Positions 37,041-45,870 of a stretch of DNA of 64,000 bases are shown piece by piece; within the stretch, counting starts at the first letter, position 1; each line of letters opens with the position of its first letter. The notes under the pieces were generated by a model that searched no databases, was not told the DNA's origin, and saw nothing but the letters and a program-made list of their open reading frames with translations. The DNA comes from Bacteroidia bacterium (GTDB lineage Bacteria > Bacteroidota > Bacteroidia > B-17B0 > Aurantibacillaceae), in contig JALHRL010000011.1 of assembly GCA_022841465.1 (NCBI GenBank), positions 45,890 through 109,889 on the forward strand, written 5' to 3'. The position numbers and the translations under genes are program-made.

Positions 37041-38091
37041 TAGCAGAATGATAATAGGTAAATGCCTTTTCTATTTCCTCTGAACTAACCGGTATGTTGA
37101 AATTACATTTGCCTATTCCGGTTATTAAACTCATTAAAACATTTTTATTTGAATTCTTTTTATCGTGTTCAATAAACTCTTGAATTAATTTAAAGTGCTT
37201 ATTGTTAAACTTTATCATTTTAAAATACGGCACTATTAAAGATTGTACCATATTCAATTCAGATTTTGTGATTAGTTTTTTATTATAGGCAATTATTGAT
37301 TCTACAAATATCCCAATAGCCACTGCCTCACCATGTAACAATGGTTTTTTGGTCCCCAAAAAAGTGCTTTCAACGGCATGGCCAATAGTATGTGCAAAGT
37401 TCAGTTTTTTTCGAACGTTTTTATCGTGAGGATCTTTTATAATTATGGAAGCCTTAATTATAACGCTTTTTAAAATGATCTGATCAAAATTTGCTTTCTT
37501 CTCTATTAATTGTTTAACTAAGGTTTTATCTGCAATTAAACCTGCTTTTATAATCTCGGCCAAGCCGTTTTTTAAATGTTCTTGCGGTAATGTTTCCAGA
37601 AAAGGGGTATAAATAAATACTCCGTTAGGTTGAATAATTGTTCCCACCTGATTTTTTATAGTTCCAACATCTATACCCGTTTTACCGCCAATGCTTGCAT
37701 CAGCCATAGCCATTAATGAAGTAGGAATGTTAATAAAAGGTATTCCCCTTTTAAAGGTACTTGCAACAAATCCTCCCAAATCACTAATAACACCACCGCC
37801 AAAATTTATCAGTATTGAATTTTTATCCGCACCTAAAGCAATCAACGCTTCCCATGTTTGTGTTACGGTTTCAATATTTTTATTTTCTTCGCTACCTTCC
37901 AACTCAATAATTTCTGCAATTAATAAACTTGGGCATTTTTGAATTAATACAGGATAACAATGTTTTAAAACATTGGTATCTGACAAAACAAATATTTTTG
38001 AAAACTTATTTTTTACTAAAAACTTATTTAAGTTACTTAAATCGTCTTCTTCCAAAAATATATTTAAAGTATTTAAATTTTTATTATTCAT
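37030..38091 (-). CDS. aroB: 3-dehydroquinate synthase
   Basis: 353 aa. Converts DAHP to 3-dehydroquinate with NAD and a metal ion. Motifs: GGGVISDLGGFVASTFKRGIPFINIPTSLMAMADASIGGKTGID (NAD and substrate binding), NGLAEIIKAGLI, and the metal ligands in KLNFAHTIGHAVES and LLHGEAVAIG. It sits 41 nt behind the DAHP synthase gene and overlaps aroA, so steps 1, 2 and 6 of the shikimate pathway are encoded in a row. Confidence 0.95.
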   Translation of the reverse strand: MNNKNLNTLNIFLEEDDLSNLNKFLVKNKFSKIFVLSDTNVLKHCYPVLIQKCPSLLIAEIIELEGSEENKNIETVTQTWEALIALGADKNSILINFGGGVISDLGGFVASTFKRGIPFINIPTSLMAMADASIGGKTGIDVGTIKNQVGTIIQPNGVFIYTPFLETLPQEHLKNGLAEIIKAGLIADKTLVKQLIEKKANFDQIILKSVIIKASIIIKDPHDKNVRKKLNFAHTIGHAVESTFLGTKKPLLHGEAVAIGIFVESIIAYNKKLITKSELNMVQSLIVPYFKMIKFNNKHFKLIQEFIEHDKKNSNKNVLMSLITGIGKCNFNIPVSSEEIEKAFTYYHSAIGK

Positions 38092-38132
38092 TCCTTTGTC
38101 TTTTATTAAAATAACACTCTGAAATTACATAT

Positions 38133-39143
38133 TTAATTGCTTTTTAAAAAGGATTGTAAAGAATGAATTTGCTTAATTAAATAATTCGATTCTTCAAAAT
38201 TTAGTGTTTGCTGTCCGTCGGAAAGCGCTTCTTCAGGACTAGGGTGTACTTCGTAAATTACTCCATCTGCGCCGGCTACAATGGAAGCTAATGCCAATTT
38301 TGAAACATGATCGCGTATACCTACGCCATGACTGGGATCTGCAATTACCGGTAAATGCGATTTTTCTTTTAAAACCTGAATGGCATTAATATCAAATGTA
38401 TTTCTATAAGCTGTTTCAAAGGTTCGTATTCCTCTTTCGCATAAAATTACCTTTTCGTTGCCTTTAGAAAACACATACTCTGCCGATTGCAATAATTCAT
38501 CAATGGTTCCGCTTATACCTCTTTTTAGCAAAACTGCTTTATCAATACTACCTAGTGCATCTAATAAATTAAAGTTTTGTGAGTTTCTGGCGCCCACTTG
38601 AAACACATCAACATAGGGTAACATTTCTTCAATTTGTGAAACCTGCATTACCTCTGTCACAATTTTAATATCATGTGCTTTGCAAAGTTCATACATCATT
38701 TTTAATCCATCTATACCCAGTCCCCTAAAGGTATAAGGCGAACTTCGAGGTTTAAAAACTCCTCCTCTGGCAATTTTAATATTGCTTTTTACTAAATGTT
38801 GAACTATCAGTTCCATTTGTTTTTCTGATTCAACAGAGCATGGCCCTGCAATCACAATAGGATTAAAAGCATCATAAACAATTCCATTTCCAAGGTTTAT
38901 AGCACTATTATTTAACTTCCATTTTTTACTTACAAGTTTATAATCATCCGTTACCGAATGTACATCTTCAACACCTTCAATAAAACCAATTTTACGAATA
39001 TCAAACTCATTTTTACTGAAACAAACAAGGTATTCAGCTACTTGTGTTTTAACGTAGTTGTTTTTTATTTTAAATTCATTTAATACAAAATGAATATTTT
39101 CTAACATTGGTTTAGAAATGCCTTTTTTCAATTGAATAATCAT
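38133..39143 (-). CDS. aroF: 3-deoxy-7-phosphoheptulonate (DAHP) synthase, class I-beta
   Basis: 336 aa. First enzyme of the shikimate pathway. An N-terminal ferredoxin-like regulatory domain (residues 1-~70) precedes the barrel: VIAGPCSVESEKQMELIVQHL, KIARGGVFKPRSSPYTFRGLGIDGL, FQVGARNSQNFNLLDALGSIDKAVLLKRG, LPVIADPSHGVGIRDHV. This is the I-beta (AroF/AroA-beta) class. It overlaps trpA by 4 nt, linking the committed aromatic step to tryptophan synthesis and to the attenuator upstream of trpE. Confidence 0.94.
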   Translation of the reverse strand: MIIQLKKGISKPMLENIHFVLNEFKIKNNYVKTQVAEYLVCFSKNEFDIRKIGFIEGVEDVHSVTDDYKLVSKKWKLNNSAINLGNGIVYDAFNPIVIAGPCSVESEKQMELIVQHLVKSNIKIARGGVFKPRSSPYTFRGLGIDGLKMMYELCKAHDIKIVTEVMQVSQIEEMLPYVDVFQVGARNSQNFNLLDALGSIDKAVLLKRGISGTIDELLQSAEYVFSKGNEKVILCERGIRTFETAYRNTFDINAIQVLKEKSHLPVIADPSHGVGIRDHVSKLALASIVAGADGVIYEVHPSPEEALSDGQQTLNFEESNYLIKQIHSLQSFLKSN

Positions 39144-39922
39144 AATGCAATAGATTTTAATTTACGAATGTTATGAATAAAGTTTTTGGCCGGTTGTGCA
39201 TTTACTATTGAACTTATAAAGGCGCTTCCAATTATTGCGCCATTTGCCAGTTGGCAAGCATTTTCATACTGACTAGAATTACTGATGCCAAAACCAATTA
39301 ATGTTTTATTTTTTAATTGCAGTGCATTTAATTGATTATAAAAACTTCGTAATTCTTCGAAACTAGACAAGGTATTACCGGTAATACTATTAGAAGAAAC
39401 CACGTAAATAAATGGATCACTTATCGAATCAATCAATTTAATACGTTCTATAGATGTTTTTGGAGTAATCAAAAATATATTCTTTACATTATTTAATTCC
39501 GCATAATATTTGTGATTTGAATTGTACTCTTCAATTGGCAAATCAGGAATGATAACACCTGAAACATTACATTCAGCACATCGTTTATAAAACAACTCAA
39601 TTCCAAATTGCATTATTACGTTTAAATACCCCATTAATATTATGGGGATTTTAATTTCCTCCTTTGAAAAATATAGTTGTTCAAACAGCAAATGTAAATT
39701 CATATTATTTATTATTGCAACCTTATTGGCTTCTTGAATCACAGGTCCATCTGCTAAAGGGTCTGAATAAGGTAAACCAATTTCAATGAGGTCAACTTCC
39801 AATTCTTGAAGTGTTCTAATATTTTTAACGGTGTCATTCAATTCTGGAAAACCTGCCGTTATGTAAATTGAAAGTATGTTACTTTTCTTTTCCTTAAAAA
39901 GTTGATTGATTTTATTTTCCAT
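39140..39922 (-). CDS. trpA: Tryptophan synthase alpha subunit
   Basis: 260 aa. Cleaves indole-3-glycerol phosphate to indole and passes it to TrpB. Seen: YITAGFPELNDTVKNI, the catalytic Glu in EIGLPYSDPLADGPVIQEAN, the second catalytic acid region GVIIPDLPIEEY, FLITPKTS, and YVVSSNSITG and GFGISNSSQ for the phosphate site. It starts 2 nt after the trpB stop and overlaps the DAHP synthase gene by 4 nt. Confidence 0.95.
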   Translation of the reverse strand: MENKINQLFKEKKSNILSIYITAGFPELNDTVKNIRTLQELEVDLIEIGLPYSDPLADGPVIQEANKVAIINNMNLHLLFEQLYFSKEEIKIPIILMGYLNVIMQFGIELFYKRCAECNVSGVIIPDLPIEEYNSNHKYYAELNNVKNIFLITPKTSIERIKLIDSISDPFIYVVSSNSITGNTLSSFEELRSFYNQLNALQLKNKTLIGFGISNSSQYENACQLANGAIIGSAFISSIVNAQPAKNFIHNIRKLKSIAL

Positions 39923-39924
39923 CT

Positions 39925-41121
39925 TTAATAACTTAAATGTTGTAAATAGGTGTTCATGTCTTTATCTCCTCTTCCTGAAAGGTTCACTACAATTACATCT
40001 GTATCCTTTGGAGACAATAAATTTATTGCGGCTAAAGCATGTGCGCTTTCCAATGCCGGAATAATTCCTTCTTTTCTGGTTAAATTAATTGCGGCTTCTA
40101 ATGCTTGGTCATCTGTTACATGCAGATATGTTGCCTTTTTGCTTCTGCCTAAATAAGCATGCAACGGGCCAATTCCGGGATAATCTAATCCGGCAGATAT
40201 AGAATAAGGTTCTATAACTTGCCCGTCTGAGGTTTGCATTACTACCGATTTGCATCCATGTAAAATTCCATCCTTACCTAAAACCATAGTTGCTGCTGAA
40301 TGCCTTGTATCAATTCCTTTTCCTGCTGCCTCAACTCCTATTAATTTTGTTTTTTTAGAATCAATAAATTCATAAAAAGCTCCTGCGGCATTACTTCCTC
40401 CTCCAACACAAGCAATAACAAAGTCAGGTTCAGAAATATTTTGATGCTGCTTTAATTGTTGTTTTATTTCACTACTTATAACACTTTGAAAACGCGCAAC
40501 CATATCAGGATATGGATGAGGACCAACTACCGAACCAATCAAATAATAGGAGTTCGGATTGTTTATCCAATCTCTTATGGCTTCATTCGTTGCATCTTTT
40601 AATGTTTTACTTCCTGATTTGGCTGGTATAACTTTGGCCCCTAACATTTTCATACGTGCTACATTTGTGGCCTGTCGACTAATATCTACTTCGCCCATAT
40701 AAACAACACATTCTAAATTCATTAAAGCACATACCGTTGCTGTTGCCACTCCATGCTGACCCGCGCCCGTTTCAGCAATGATTCTGGTTTTACCCAATGC
40801 CTTTGCTACCAATATCTGTCCGATGGTATTGTTTATTTTATGTGCACCGGTATGACAAAGATCTTCTCGTTTTAAATATATTTTACATTTGTATTGAGCA
40901 GATAGATTAGTTGCATAATACAAAGGTGTTGGTCTACCAACATAATTCTTCAGTAAATCATCAAAATCCTTCTTAAATATTTCTGTTGAAATGATCTCCT
41001 TGTAATTAGCTTCAAGCTCTTGTATATTATTAAATAATAATTCCGGAATATATGCTCCTCCGTATTCGCCATAATAACCTTTACTATTTGGTAATTGTAT
41101 TGTATCCATGATATAATTCAT
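39925..41121 (-). CDS. trpB: Tryptophan synthase beta subunit
   Basis: 398 aa. PLP-dependent; condenses indole with serine. Motifs: [16 protein letters not shown] at the start, the PLP lysine in [34 protein letters not shown], and the phosphate loop [12 protein letters not shown]. An internal ATG at 41109 ([14 protein letters not shown]) also fits family starts; either choice overlaps the end of trpF (by 26-38 nt), so translation is coupled. Confidence 0.96.
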   Translation of the reverse strand: MNYIMDTIQLPNSKGYYGEYGGAYIPELLFNNIQELEANYKEIISTEIFKKDFDDLLKNYVGRPTPLYYATNLSAQYKCKIYLKREDLCHTGAHKINNTIGQILVAKALGKTRIIAETGAGQHGVATATVCALMNLECVVYMGEVDISRQATNVARMKMLGAKVIPAKSGSKTLKDATNEAIRDWINNPNSYYLIGSVVGPHPYPDMVARFQSVISSEIKQQLKQHQNISEPDFVIACVGGGSNAAGAFYEFIDSKKTKLIGVEAAGKGIDTRHSAATMVLGKDGILHGCKSVVMQTSDGQVIEPYSISAGLDYPGIGPLHAYLGRSKKATYLHVTDDQALEAAINLTRKEGIIPALESAHALAAINLLSPKDTDVIVVNLSGRGDKDMNTYLQHLSY

Positions 41122-41725
41122 TTTTAAAGTTTTTTATTTTTTTTGTGTCCTTCATTCCATGCGCTATTTCAAATTTTGAATTGATGTCAATTCCAAAAAA
41201 TGTTGGAGAATTCAGTTCCCTTAAATTAGCTACATCCTCCGGGCCAATTCCTCCACTTAAAATAAATGGAATGCTTCCCTTGTATTCATTTAAAATTTGC
41301 CAATTAAATTTTATTCCATTGCCACCGTATAATTCTCCTAGCGTATCAAATAAAAAGTAATCTGTTAAATGCACATATTTTTCAGTTTGCTTTATCTGCT
41401 CACCATTACCAATCCTCACTACCTTTATCAATTTTACTTTTTTTCGTAATTCTTGAAATGGCTCCAAATCGTTATGATACAATTGAATCATATCAAATTG
41501 ATAAAGCATAATCAACTTTTTAACTTCCATCATTTCAAGATCTACAAATACACCCACTTTTTTTATGTGAGATGGAATTTGTTGAATAACATCAATCAGA
41601 TTCTTATTTAATACTGATCTTAACGAATTCTTATAAAAGATGAATCCAACCATGTCCGGATTCAATTGAATTACATCGATAATGTTTTTTGGATCCGTTA
41701 AGCCGCAAATTTTTATTTTACACAT
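41084..41725 (-). CDS. trpF: Phosphoribosylanthranilate isomerase
   Basis: 213 aa. TIM-barrel Amadori isomerase of the third tryptophan step. Seen: [13 protein letters not shown] with the catalytic Cys, [22 protein letters not shown], a [12 protein letters not shown] stretch and [16 protein letters not shown]. Lies between trpC (8-nt overlap) and trpB (overlap) in the operon. Separate from trpC, unlike the fused enterobacterial enzyme. Confidence 0.93.
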   Translation of the reverse strand: MCKIKICGLTDPKNIIDVIQLNPDMVGFIFYKNSLRSVLNKNLIDVIQQIPSHIKKVGVFVDLEMMEVKKLIMLYQFDMIQLYHNDLEPFQELRKKVKLIKVVRIGNGEQIKQTEKYVHLTDYFLFDTLGELYGGNGIKFNWQILNEYKGSIPFILSGGIGPEDVANLRELNSPTFFGIDINSKFEIAHGMKDTKKIKNFKNELYHGYNTITK

Positions 41726-42521
41726 ACTGATTTTTTATTGAGTTTAATTTATTAATGAAATCTTTGCACGCTAAATGAGGCCTACTATGTTTCATAAAGT
41801 GTGACCCAATCAAAAAACCATTATAGCCTAATGATTTTAATTCAATTATTGCTTCAGGATTCTCAATTCCACTTTCAGCTACTTTAACTTCAGCACCTGA
41901 AATATAGGATTGCAATAAATAAGCATTCTTCAAATTCATTTCAAGATTAAAAAGATTTCGATTATTTACGCCAATAATATTATTGCATTCACTTATTTTA
42001 TCTGTTTCATCTACCGAATGAATTTCTAGTAGCACTTCAAGCCCCAATTGATGTGCAAGTTTTGAAAATTGCTTCACTTGTTCTGCGCTAAGAATAGCCG
42101 CAATTAAAAGAATAGCATCTGCACCAATAGATTTTGCTTCAATAATTTGATACTCATCAATTATAAAATCTTTTCGTAAAATAGGACAAAAATTGTGCTT
42201 ACGAACATTTGTAAGATCTGAATTAGAGCCTCCGAAAAAATCACGATCGGTTAAAACCGAAATAGCACTTGCGCCTGCCTGCATGTAACCAATAGAAGTT
42301 TTTTGTATATCACAATACTTGTTTATGATACCTTTTGAAGGCGATTGCTTTTTTATTTCAGCAATAATTCCAGTTTTATCTTTTCTTAAAATATATTGCT
42401 TTAAGGAAACGGTAGGCGTTTCGTAATAAATACTTTTTTCAAGCAATTTAATGGGATATAATTCCTTTTGCTCCAATACATGTTTTTTCTTTGCTGAAAC
42501 AATTTTAGTTAATGTATTCAT
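41718..42521 (-). CDS. trpC: Indole-3-glycerol phosphate synthase
   Basis: 267 aa. TIM barrel closing the indole ring. Motifs: GIIAEIKKQSPSKGII with the catalytic Lys, SAISVLTDRDFFGGSNSDL, ILRKDFIIDEYQIIEAKSIGADAILLI, the Glu in EVLLEIHS, GVNNRNLFNLEMNL and VAESGIENPEAI. Its start overlaps trpD by 17 nt. Confidence 0.95.
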   Translation of the reverse strand: MNTLTKIVSAKKKHVLEQKELYPIKLLEKSIYYETPTVSLKQYILRKDKTGIIAEIKKQSPSKGIINKYCDIQKTSIGYMQAGASAISVLTDRDFFGGSNSDLTNVRKHNFCPILRKDFIIDEYQIIEAKSIGADAILLIAAILSAEQVKQFSKLAHQLGLEVLLEIHSVDETDKISECNNIIGVNNRNLFNLEMNLKNAYLLQSYISGAEVKVAESGIENPEAIIELKSLGYNGFLIGSHFMKHSRPHLACKDFINKLNSIKNQYV

Positions 42522-43512
42522 GTTTATTTGTTATTAGTTTTTTAAATAGATTAAAAGCTTTCTTACTTTCAATAGCTTCTTTAGCTTCTAAGATGCAATC
42601 TAAAAGAGGTTTATTGCTTATAAGTTGAATGGCGTATGCAGCGTTAATAACCACTGAATTTTTCTGTTCGGAACTTGACTTATTTTCAAGAACATTTACA
42701 AACTGTATGGCAGCCTGTTTAACACTTTCACCTGAAAACAACGAAGAAGAAGTATTTAATGGTAAATTAATTTCAAGTGGATGTGTAATTTGGGTATGGT
42801 TTCTCTTAATTACTTTAAATGTATTTGTTAAGGAAATCTCATCGTAACCATCTAAACTATGTACCAAACAAAAGTTAATATTTGTTTTTTGAAGTAGGTA
42901 CTCATAGGTTCGCATAGTTTCTAAACTATTTACACCAATGTACTGATGTGTAATATTGCATGGGTTTACCAAAGGCCCAAGTAAATTGAAAAATGTATGA
43001 GATGCAAATGCTTGACGAACCGGCGCTACATTTTTTAGTGCAGGATGAAAAAGCGGAGCGTGTAAGAAACACATATTTGTTTCATCAAGTTGTGAGTTTA
43101 AAATGTGTGTATCATTCGTAAATTGATACCCCAAGTATTCTAAAACGTTTGACGAACCACTTTTAGAACTCACACCATAATTACCATGTTTCACAACTTT
43201 GTATCCACAAGCGGCAATAACAATGGCACTTAAGGTTGATATATTTATGGTGTTTTTTCCGTCACCACCCGTGCCGCAAACATCTATAGTTTCATAAGGT
43301 GTATTAAATTGAATCGATTTACTTAATAATACATTTCTAAAACCCATGAGTTCATCAATGCTTATTGTATTCATTTTATAATACATAAGAATGATAGCCA
43401 TTTCCATCCCTGTAAATTGACCTTCGGTTATGTAAAGCATTAATAATTCTGCTTCCTTTTTTATTAGTTTTTGTTTATGATAAAATTTATCAATTAATTC
43501 CTTTTTCTTCAT
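42505..43512 (-). CDS. trpD: Anthranilate phosphoribosyltransferase
   Basis: 335 aa from ATG 43512 (MKKKELIDKF). Transfers phosphoribose from PRPP to anthranilate. The PRPP/Mg loop is VCGTGGDGKNTINISTLSA, followed by VVKHGNYGVSSKSGSSNVLEYLG and HPALKNVAPVRQAF...FNLLGPLVNP. An upstream in-frame GTG at 43554 would add 14 residues without family support. The 69-nt gap after trpG is the longest gap inside the trp part of the operon. Confidence 0.94.
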   Translation of the reverse strand: MKKKELIDKFYHKQKLIKKEAELLMLYITEGQFTGMEMAIILMYYKMNTISIDELMGFRNVLLSKSIQFNTPYETIDVCGTGGDGKNTINISTLSAIVIAACGYKVVKHGNYGVSSKSGSSNVLEYLGYQFTNDTHILNSQLDETNMCFLHAPLFHPALKNVAPVRQAFASHTFFNLLGPLVNPCNITHQYIGVNSLETMRTYEYLLQKTNINFCLVHSLDGYDEISLTNTFKVIKRNHTQITHPLEINLPLNTSSSLFSGESVKQAAIQFVNVLENKSSSEQKNSVVINAAYAIQLISNKPLLDCILEAKEAIESKKAFNLFKKLITNKHEYIN

Positions 43513-43581
43513 TTTGGTATTGTTTAAGTAATATATATGCATTCCGGTGCTCACCGGTTAGTAAAGAATATGTGTGATTGA

Positions 43582-44148
43582 TTAGGCCTTAAGCCAATTG
43601 GTGATAATTACTTCACCGTATTCAGAAAGAATAGATTCAGGATGAAATTGTACTCCTTGAACATCAAATTTTTTATGTGCAATTGCCATAATATTATTTG
43701 AATTATCTACTGCGGTAACCTCTAAATCATTTGGAAAACCTAAAGAATCAATAACCCATGAGTGATAACGTCCAACCATAAATGAATCCGGACAATTACT
43801 AAATAACTTTTCTTTAGAGTTTATCTTTATTGGAGTTGCAATTCCATGATAAACGGTTTCCAAATTTTTAAGATTTGCTCCAAAACATTCGCCAATTGCT
43901 TGCATGCCTAAACAAACACCCAAAATAGATTTAGTTAACGCGTACTTTTTTAAAAGTTCCGGCATGATGCCAGCGTCTTTAGGAAGTCCTGGTCCGGGTG
44001 ATAAAAGGATTTTATCGAAATTAGTAACCTCTTCAATGGAAATTTTATCATTTCTATGAACATACACTTCTGCATTGCTCACTTTTTCAACTAAGTGAAC
44101 AAGGTTGTAAGTAAAACTGTCGTAATTATCAAGAACTAAAATTTTCAT
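43582..44148 (-). CDS. trpG: Anthranilate synthase glutamine amidotransferase subunit
   Basis: 188 aa. Class I glutamine amidotransferase that supplies ammonia to TrpE. Motifs: LDNYDSFTYNLVHLVE, LSPGPGLPKDAG, the nucleophile in GVCLGMQAIGECFG, RYHSW and the His-Glu pair in VQGVQFHPESILSEYG. Its start overlaps trpE by 20 nt. In some bacteria TrpG also serves PabB; no pabB is present here. Confidence 0.95.
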   Translation of the reverse strand: MKILVLDNYDSFTYNLVHLVEKVSNAEVYVHRNDKISIEEVTNFDKILLSPGPGLPKDAGIMPELLKKYALTKSILGVCLGMQAIGECFGANLKNLETVYHGIATPIKINSKEKLFSNCPDSFMVGRYHSWVIDSLGFPNDLEVTAVDNSNNIMAIAHKKFDVQGVQFHPESILSEYGEVIITNWLKA

Positions 44149-45565
44149 TTGCTGTAAAGTTTGTAATAATATTTAATTTATTTGCTTCTTTTATTGCTTT
44201 TTTTAGAGCGCCAACCTTATTATATATTTCCTGTAATTCATTTTCAGGAACCGAATCAATAACGATTCCGGCGCCGGCCTGAAAGTGCAATTGGTTATTA
44301 TAACTTAAAAATGATCTGATCATAATAGCGTGATTAATATTGCCATTTGTTTCTATATAGCCAATGCAGCCACCATAAAAGTTGCGCGAAACCGGCTCAT
44401 ACTTACCAATCAGCTCTATAGCTCTATGTTTTGGGGCCCCACTTAATGTGCCGGCAGGGAAAGAACGAAAAAGTAAATCAATGGCTGAATGATTCTTTTT
44501 AAGTTTACCTGAAACTTTTGATACAAGATGAATTACATGAGAATAAAATTGAATTTGTTTTAAAAAAACTACTTTAACATCCTCACAACAAATACTTAAA
44601 TCGTTTCTTGCCAAATCAACTAACATCATATGCTCAGCAGTTTCCTTTAAATCACTACTTAGTTTTAGTGCATTTAATCTATCTTCTTCATCACAAGTGG
44701 ATCGTTTATAAGTACCGGCTATTGGGTGTATTTCTGCAAAACAATTTTTTACTATTATTTGCGCCTCCGGTGAAGAGCCAAATATTTTGTAAGCGCCGTA
44801 ATCGAAATAAAATAAATAAGGAGATGGGTTAATTTGTTTTAATGAACGATAAACATTAAAATCATCGCCAATAAAATTTTGTTTAAATCGTTTAGAAAGA
44901 ACTAATTGAAATACATCCCCATGTTTGCAATGTTTCTTTGCCAATTCAACCGATTTTAAATAATCTTCATCACTTGTTGTTGAAATTGTTTTGCCTATGG
45001 TTTCAAAAGAATATTCATTCAAGCTAGCTACTGTTATGATATTAATTAACTGATGAACTTGGTTAATTGCACCTTCATTTTTTTCATTAAAGGCAATTAC
45101 ATGCATTTGATTCATAAAGTGATCGAACACAATTAGCAAAGAATAAAACGAATAACGAATAAGAGGAATTTCAACACTTTTCTTGGATATAGAAAATTTA
45201 ATATCCTCCACTAAAGAAATAGAATCAAATGAAGAATAACCAAATACAGCACTATAAGGGAATTTTACATCAATGGCTTCTACTTCAAAGGAGGCAACAT
45301 ATTTATTTAACTCTCCAATTACATTAATATCTTTAACAGGGGTTTTTGTTAGGGAATTGCTTTCTAAAATTTGGATTTCATTATCCTCTACTTTAAAAGT
45401 AGAAATAGGTTGACAGGCAATAATGGAATAATTTCCTTCTTGTGAGAGATAATCTGAACTTTCCAACAAAATGGAATTTGCATATTTATCACGAACACGA
45501 AGATACACACCAACAGGTGATTGGGTATCGAGATTTATTTGCTTATGATATGTTTTTAGTTTCAT
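44129..45565 (-). CDS. trpE: Anthranilate synthase component I
   Basis: 478 aa. Chorismate-utilising enzyme of the first tryptophan step. Seen: PVGVYLRVRDKYANSILLESSDY, whose LLESS motif is the known tryptophan feedback site, a VLSKRFKQNF segment, FYFDYGAYKIFGSSPEAQIIV, HPIAGTYKR, DLKETAEHMMLVDLARNDL and SFPAGTLSGAPKHRAIELI. Enzyme inhibition by Trp is therefore expected in addition to the attenuator located between its start codon and the promoter. First structural gene of the trp-aro operon. Confidence 0.96.
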   Translation of the reverse strand: MKLKTYHKQINLDTQSPVGVYLRVRDKYANSILLESSDYLSQEGNYSIIACQPISTFKVEDNEIQILESNSLTKTPVKDINVIGELNKYVASFEVEAIDVKFPYSAVFGYSSFDSISLVEDIKFSISKKSVEIPLIRYSFYSLLIVFDHFMNQMHVIAFNEKNEGAINQVHQLINIITVASLNEYSFETIGKTISTTSDEDYLKSVELAKKHCKHGDVFQLVLSKRFKQNFIGDDFNVYRSLKQINPSPYLFYFDYGAYKIFGSSPEAQIIVKNCFAEIHPIAGTYKRSTCDEEDRLNALKLSSDLKETAEHMMLVDLARNDLSICCEDVKVVFLKQIQFYSHVIHLVSKVSGKLKKNHSAIDLLFRSFPAGTLSGAPKHRAIELIGKYEPVSRNFYGGCIGYIETNGNINHAIMIRSFLSYNNQLHFQAGAGIVIDSVPENELQEIYNKVGALKKAIKEANKLNIITNFTANENFSS

Positions 45566-45580
45566 GTTGAGTTTATTGAA

Positions 45581-45614
45581 TAAAAAAAGCCCGCTGCGAA
45601 TAAACAGCGGGCTT
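45581..45614 (-). terminator. Attenuator terminator hairpin upstream of trpE
   Basis: Minus-strand AAGCCCGCTG / CAGCGGGCTT form a perfect 10-bp GC-rich stem with an 8-nt loop, followed by seven consecutive T. It sits in the leader, 16 nt before the trpE ATG and behind the only visible promoter, so it can only work as a conditional terminator. Confidence 0.93.
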
Positions 45615-45640
45615 AATAACCTATATAGTATTATAATAAT

Positions 45641-45703
45641 CTAGCTGTTTATAACGTTTGTTATAAACCACCACCAAAAATTATTTAAACTTATTTGTAA
45701 CAT
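45641..45703 (-). CDS. trpL: trp operon leader peptide, 20 aa, with three consecutive Trp codons
   Basis: ATG at 45703, UAG at 45641. The peptide begins MLQISLNN, continues FWWWF (TGG TGG TGG at codons 10-12) and ends ITNVINS. Tryptophan is otherwise the rarest residue in this AT-rich genome, so a triplet in a 20-codon ORF directly between promoter and attenuator is strong evidence for a regulatory peptide. The stop codon lies right after segment 2 of the alternative structure, as ribosome-mediated attenuation requires. The ORF is too short for ordinary gene callers. Confidence 0.93.
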   Translation of the reverse strand: MLQISLNNFWWWFITNVINS

Positions 45704-45712
45704 TTTGTGATG

Positions 45713-45745
45713 CAAATATAAATACAAAAAAATTGTATTTCCAAA
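45713..45745 (-). promoter_or_regulatory. Promoter of the trp-aro operon
   Basis: Minus-strand TTTG (45745-45742), a 21-nt spacer, then TATATTTG (45720-45713) match the Bacteroidota -33/-7 consensus. The leader peptide ATG follows 9 nt after the -7 element, so the mRNA would begin only a few nt before trpL. No Trp-repressor-like operator is evident. Confidence 0.75.
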
Positions 45746-45870
45746 TTTATTTTATTTTTTGCCATTTTAAATGGTTTCAAACTAACCAAATCGCCTGCGA
45801 TTAAAGGGATTGAAAAGACTCGAAGTTTAATGAATGTTTTTACTATTCCGAACTAATTAGTTAATTTAGC

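Larger units (their letters stand above)
45581..45703 (-). promoter_or_regulatory. trp operon attenuator (leader region with alternative RNA structures)
   Basis: On the minus strand the 5' leader has four segments. Segment 1 GTTTATAAC (45668-45660) starts on the last G of the third Trp codon. Segment 2 GTTATAAAC-AGC (45655-45644) pairs perfectly with 1 over 9 bp. The TAAACAGC part of segment 2 (45651-45644) also pairs perfectly with GCTGTTTA (45608-45601), which forms the 3' side of the first terminator arm and its loop. Segments 3:4 form the terminator. A ribosome stalled on the Trp codons would cover 1, free 2 to pair with 3, and prevent termination; fast translation to the UAG covers 2 and allows termination. 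Structures are seen; regulation is inference by analogy with E. coli trp. Confidence 0.9.

Noticed and set aside
43513..43554. GTG start extending trpD by 14 residues
   Set aside because: The extension has no family support and an ATG follows at a typical position.
43544..43557. CCGGTG-CT-CACCGG palindrome between trpG and trpD as a terminator or second attenuator
   Set aside because: A 2-nt loop is too tight, no T tract follows and no leader peptide is present; it is probably chance.
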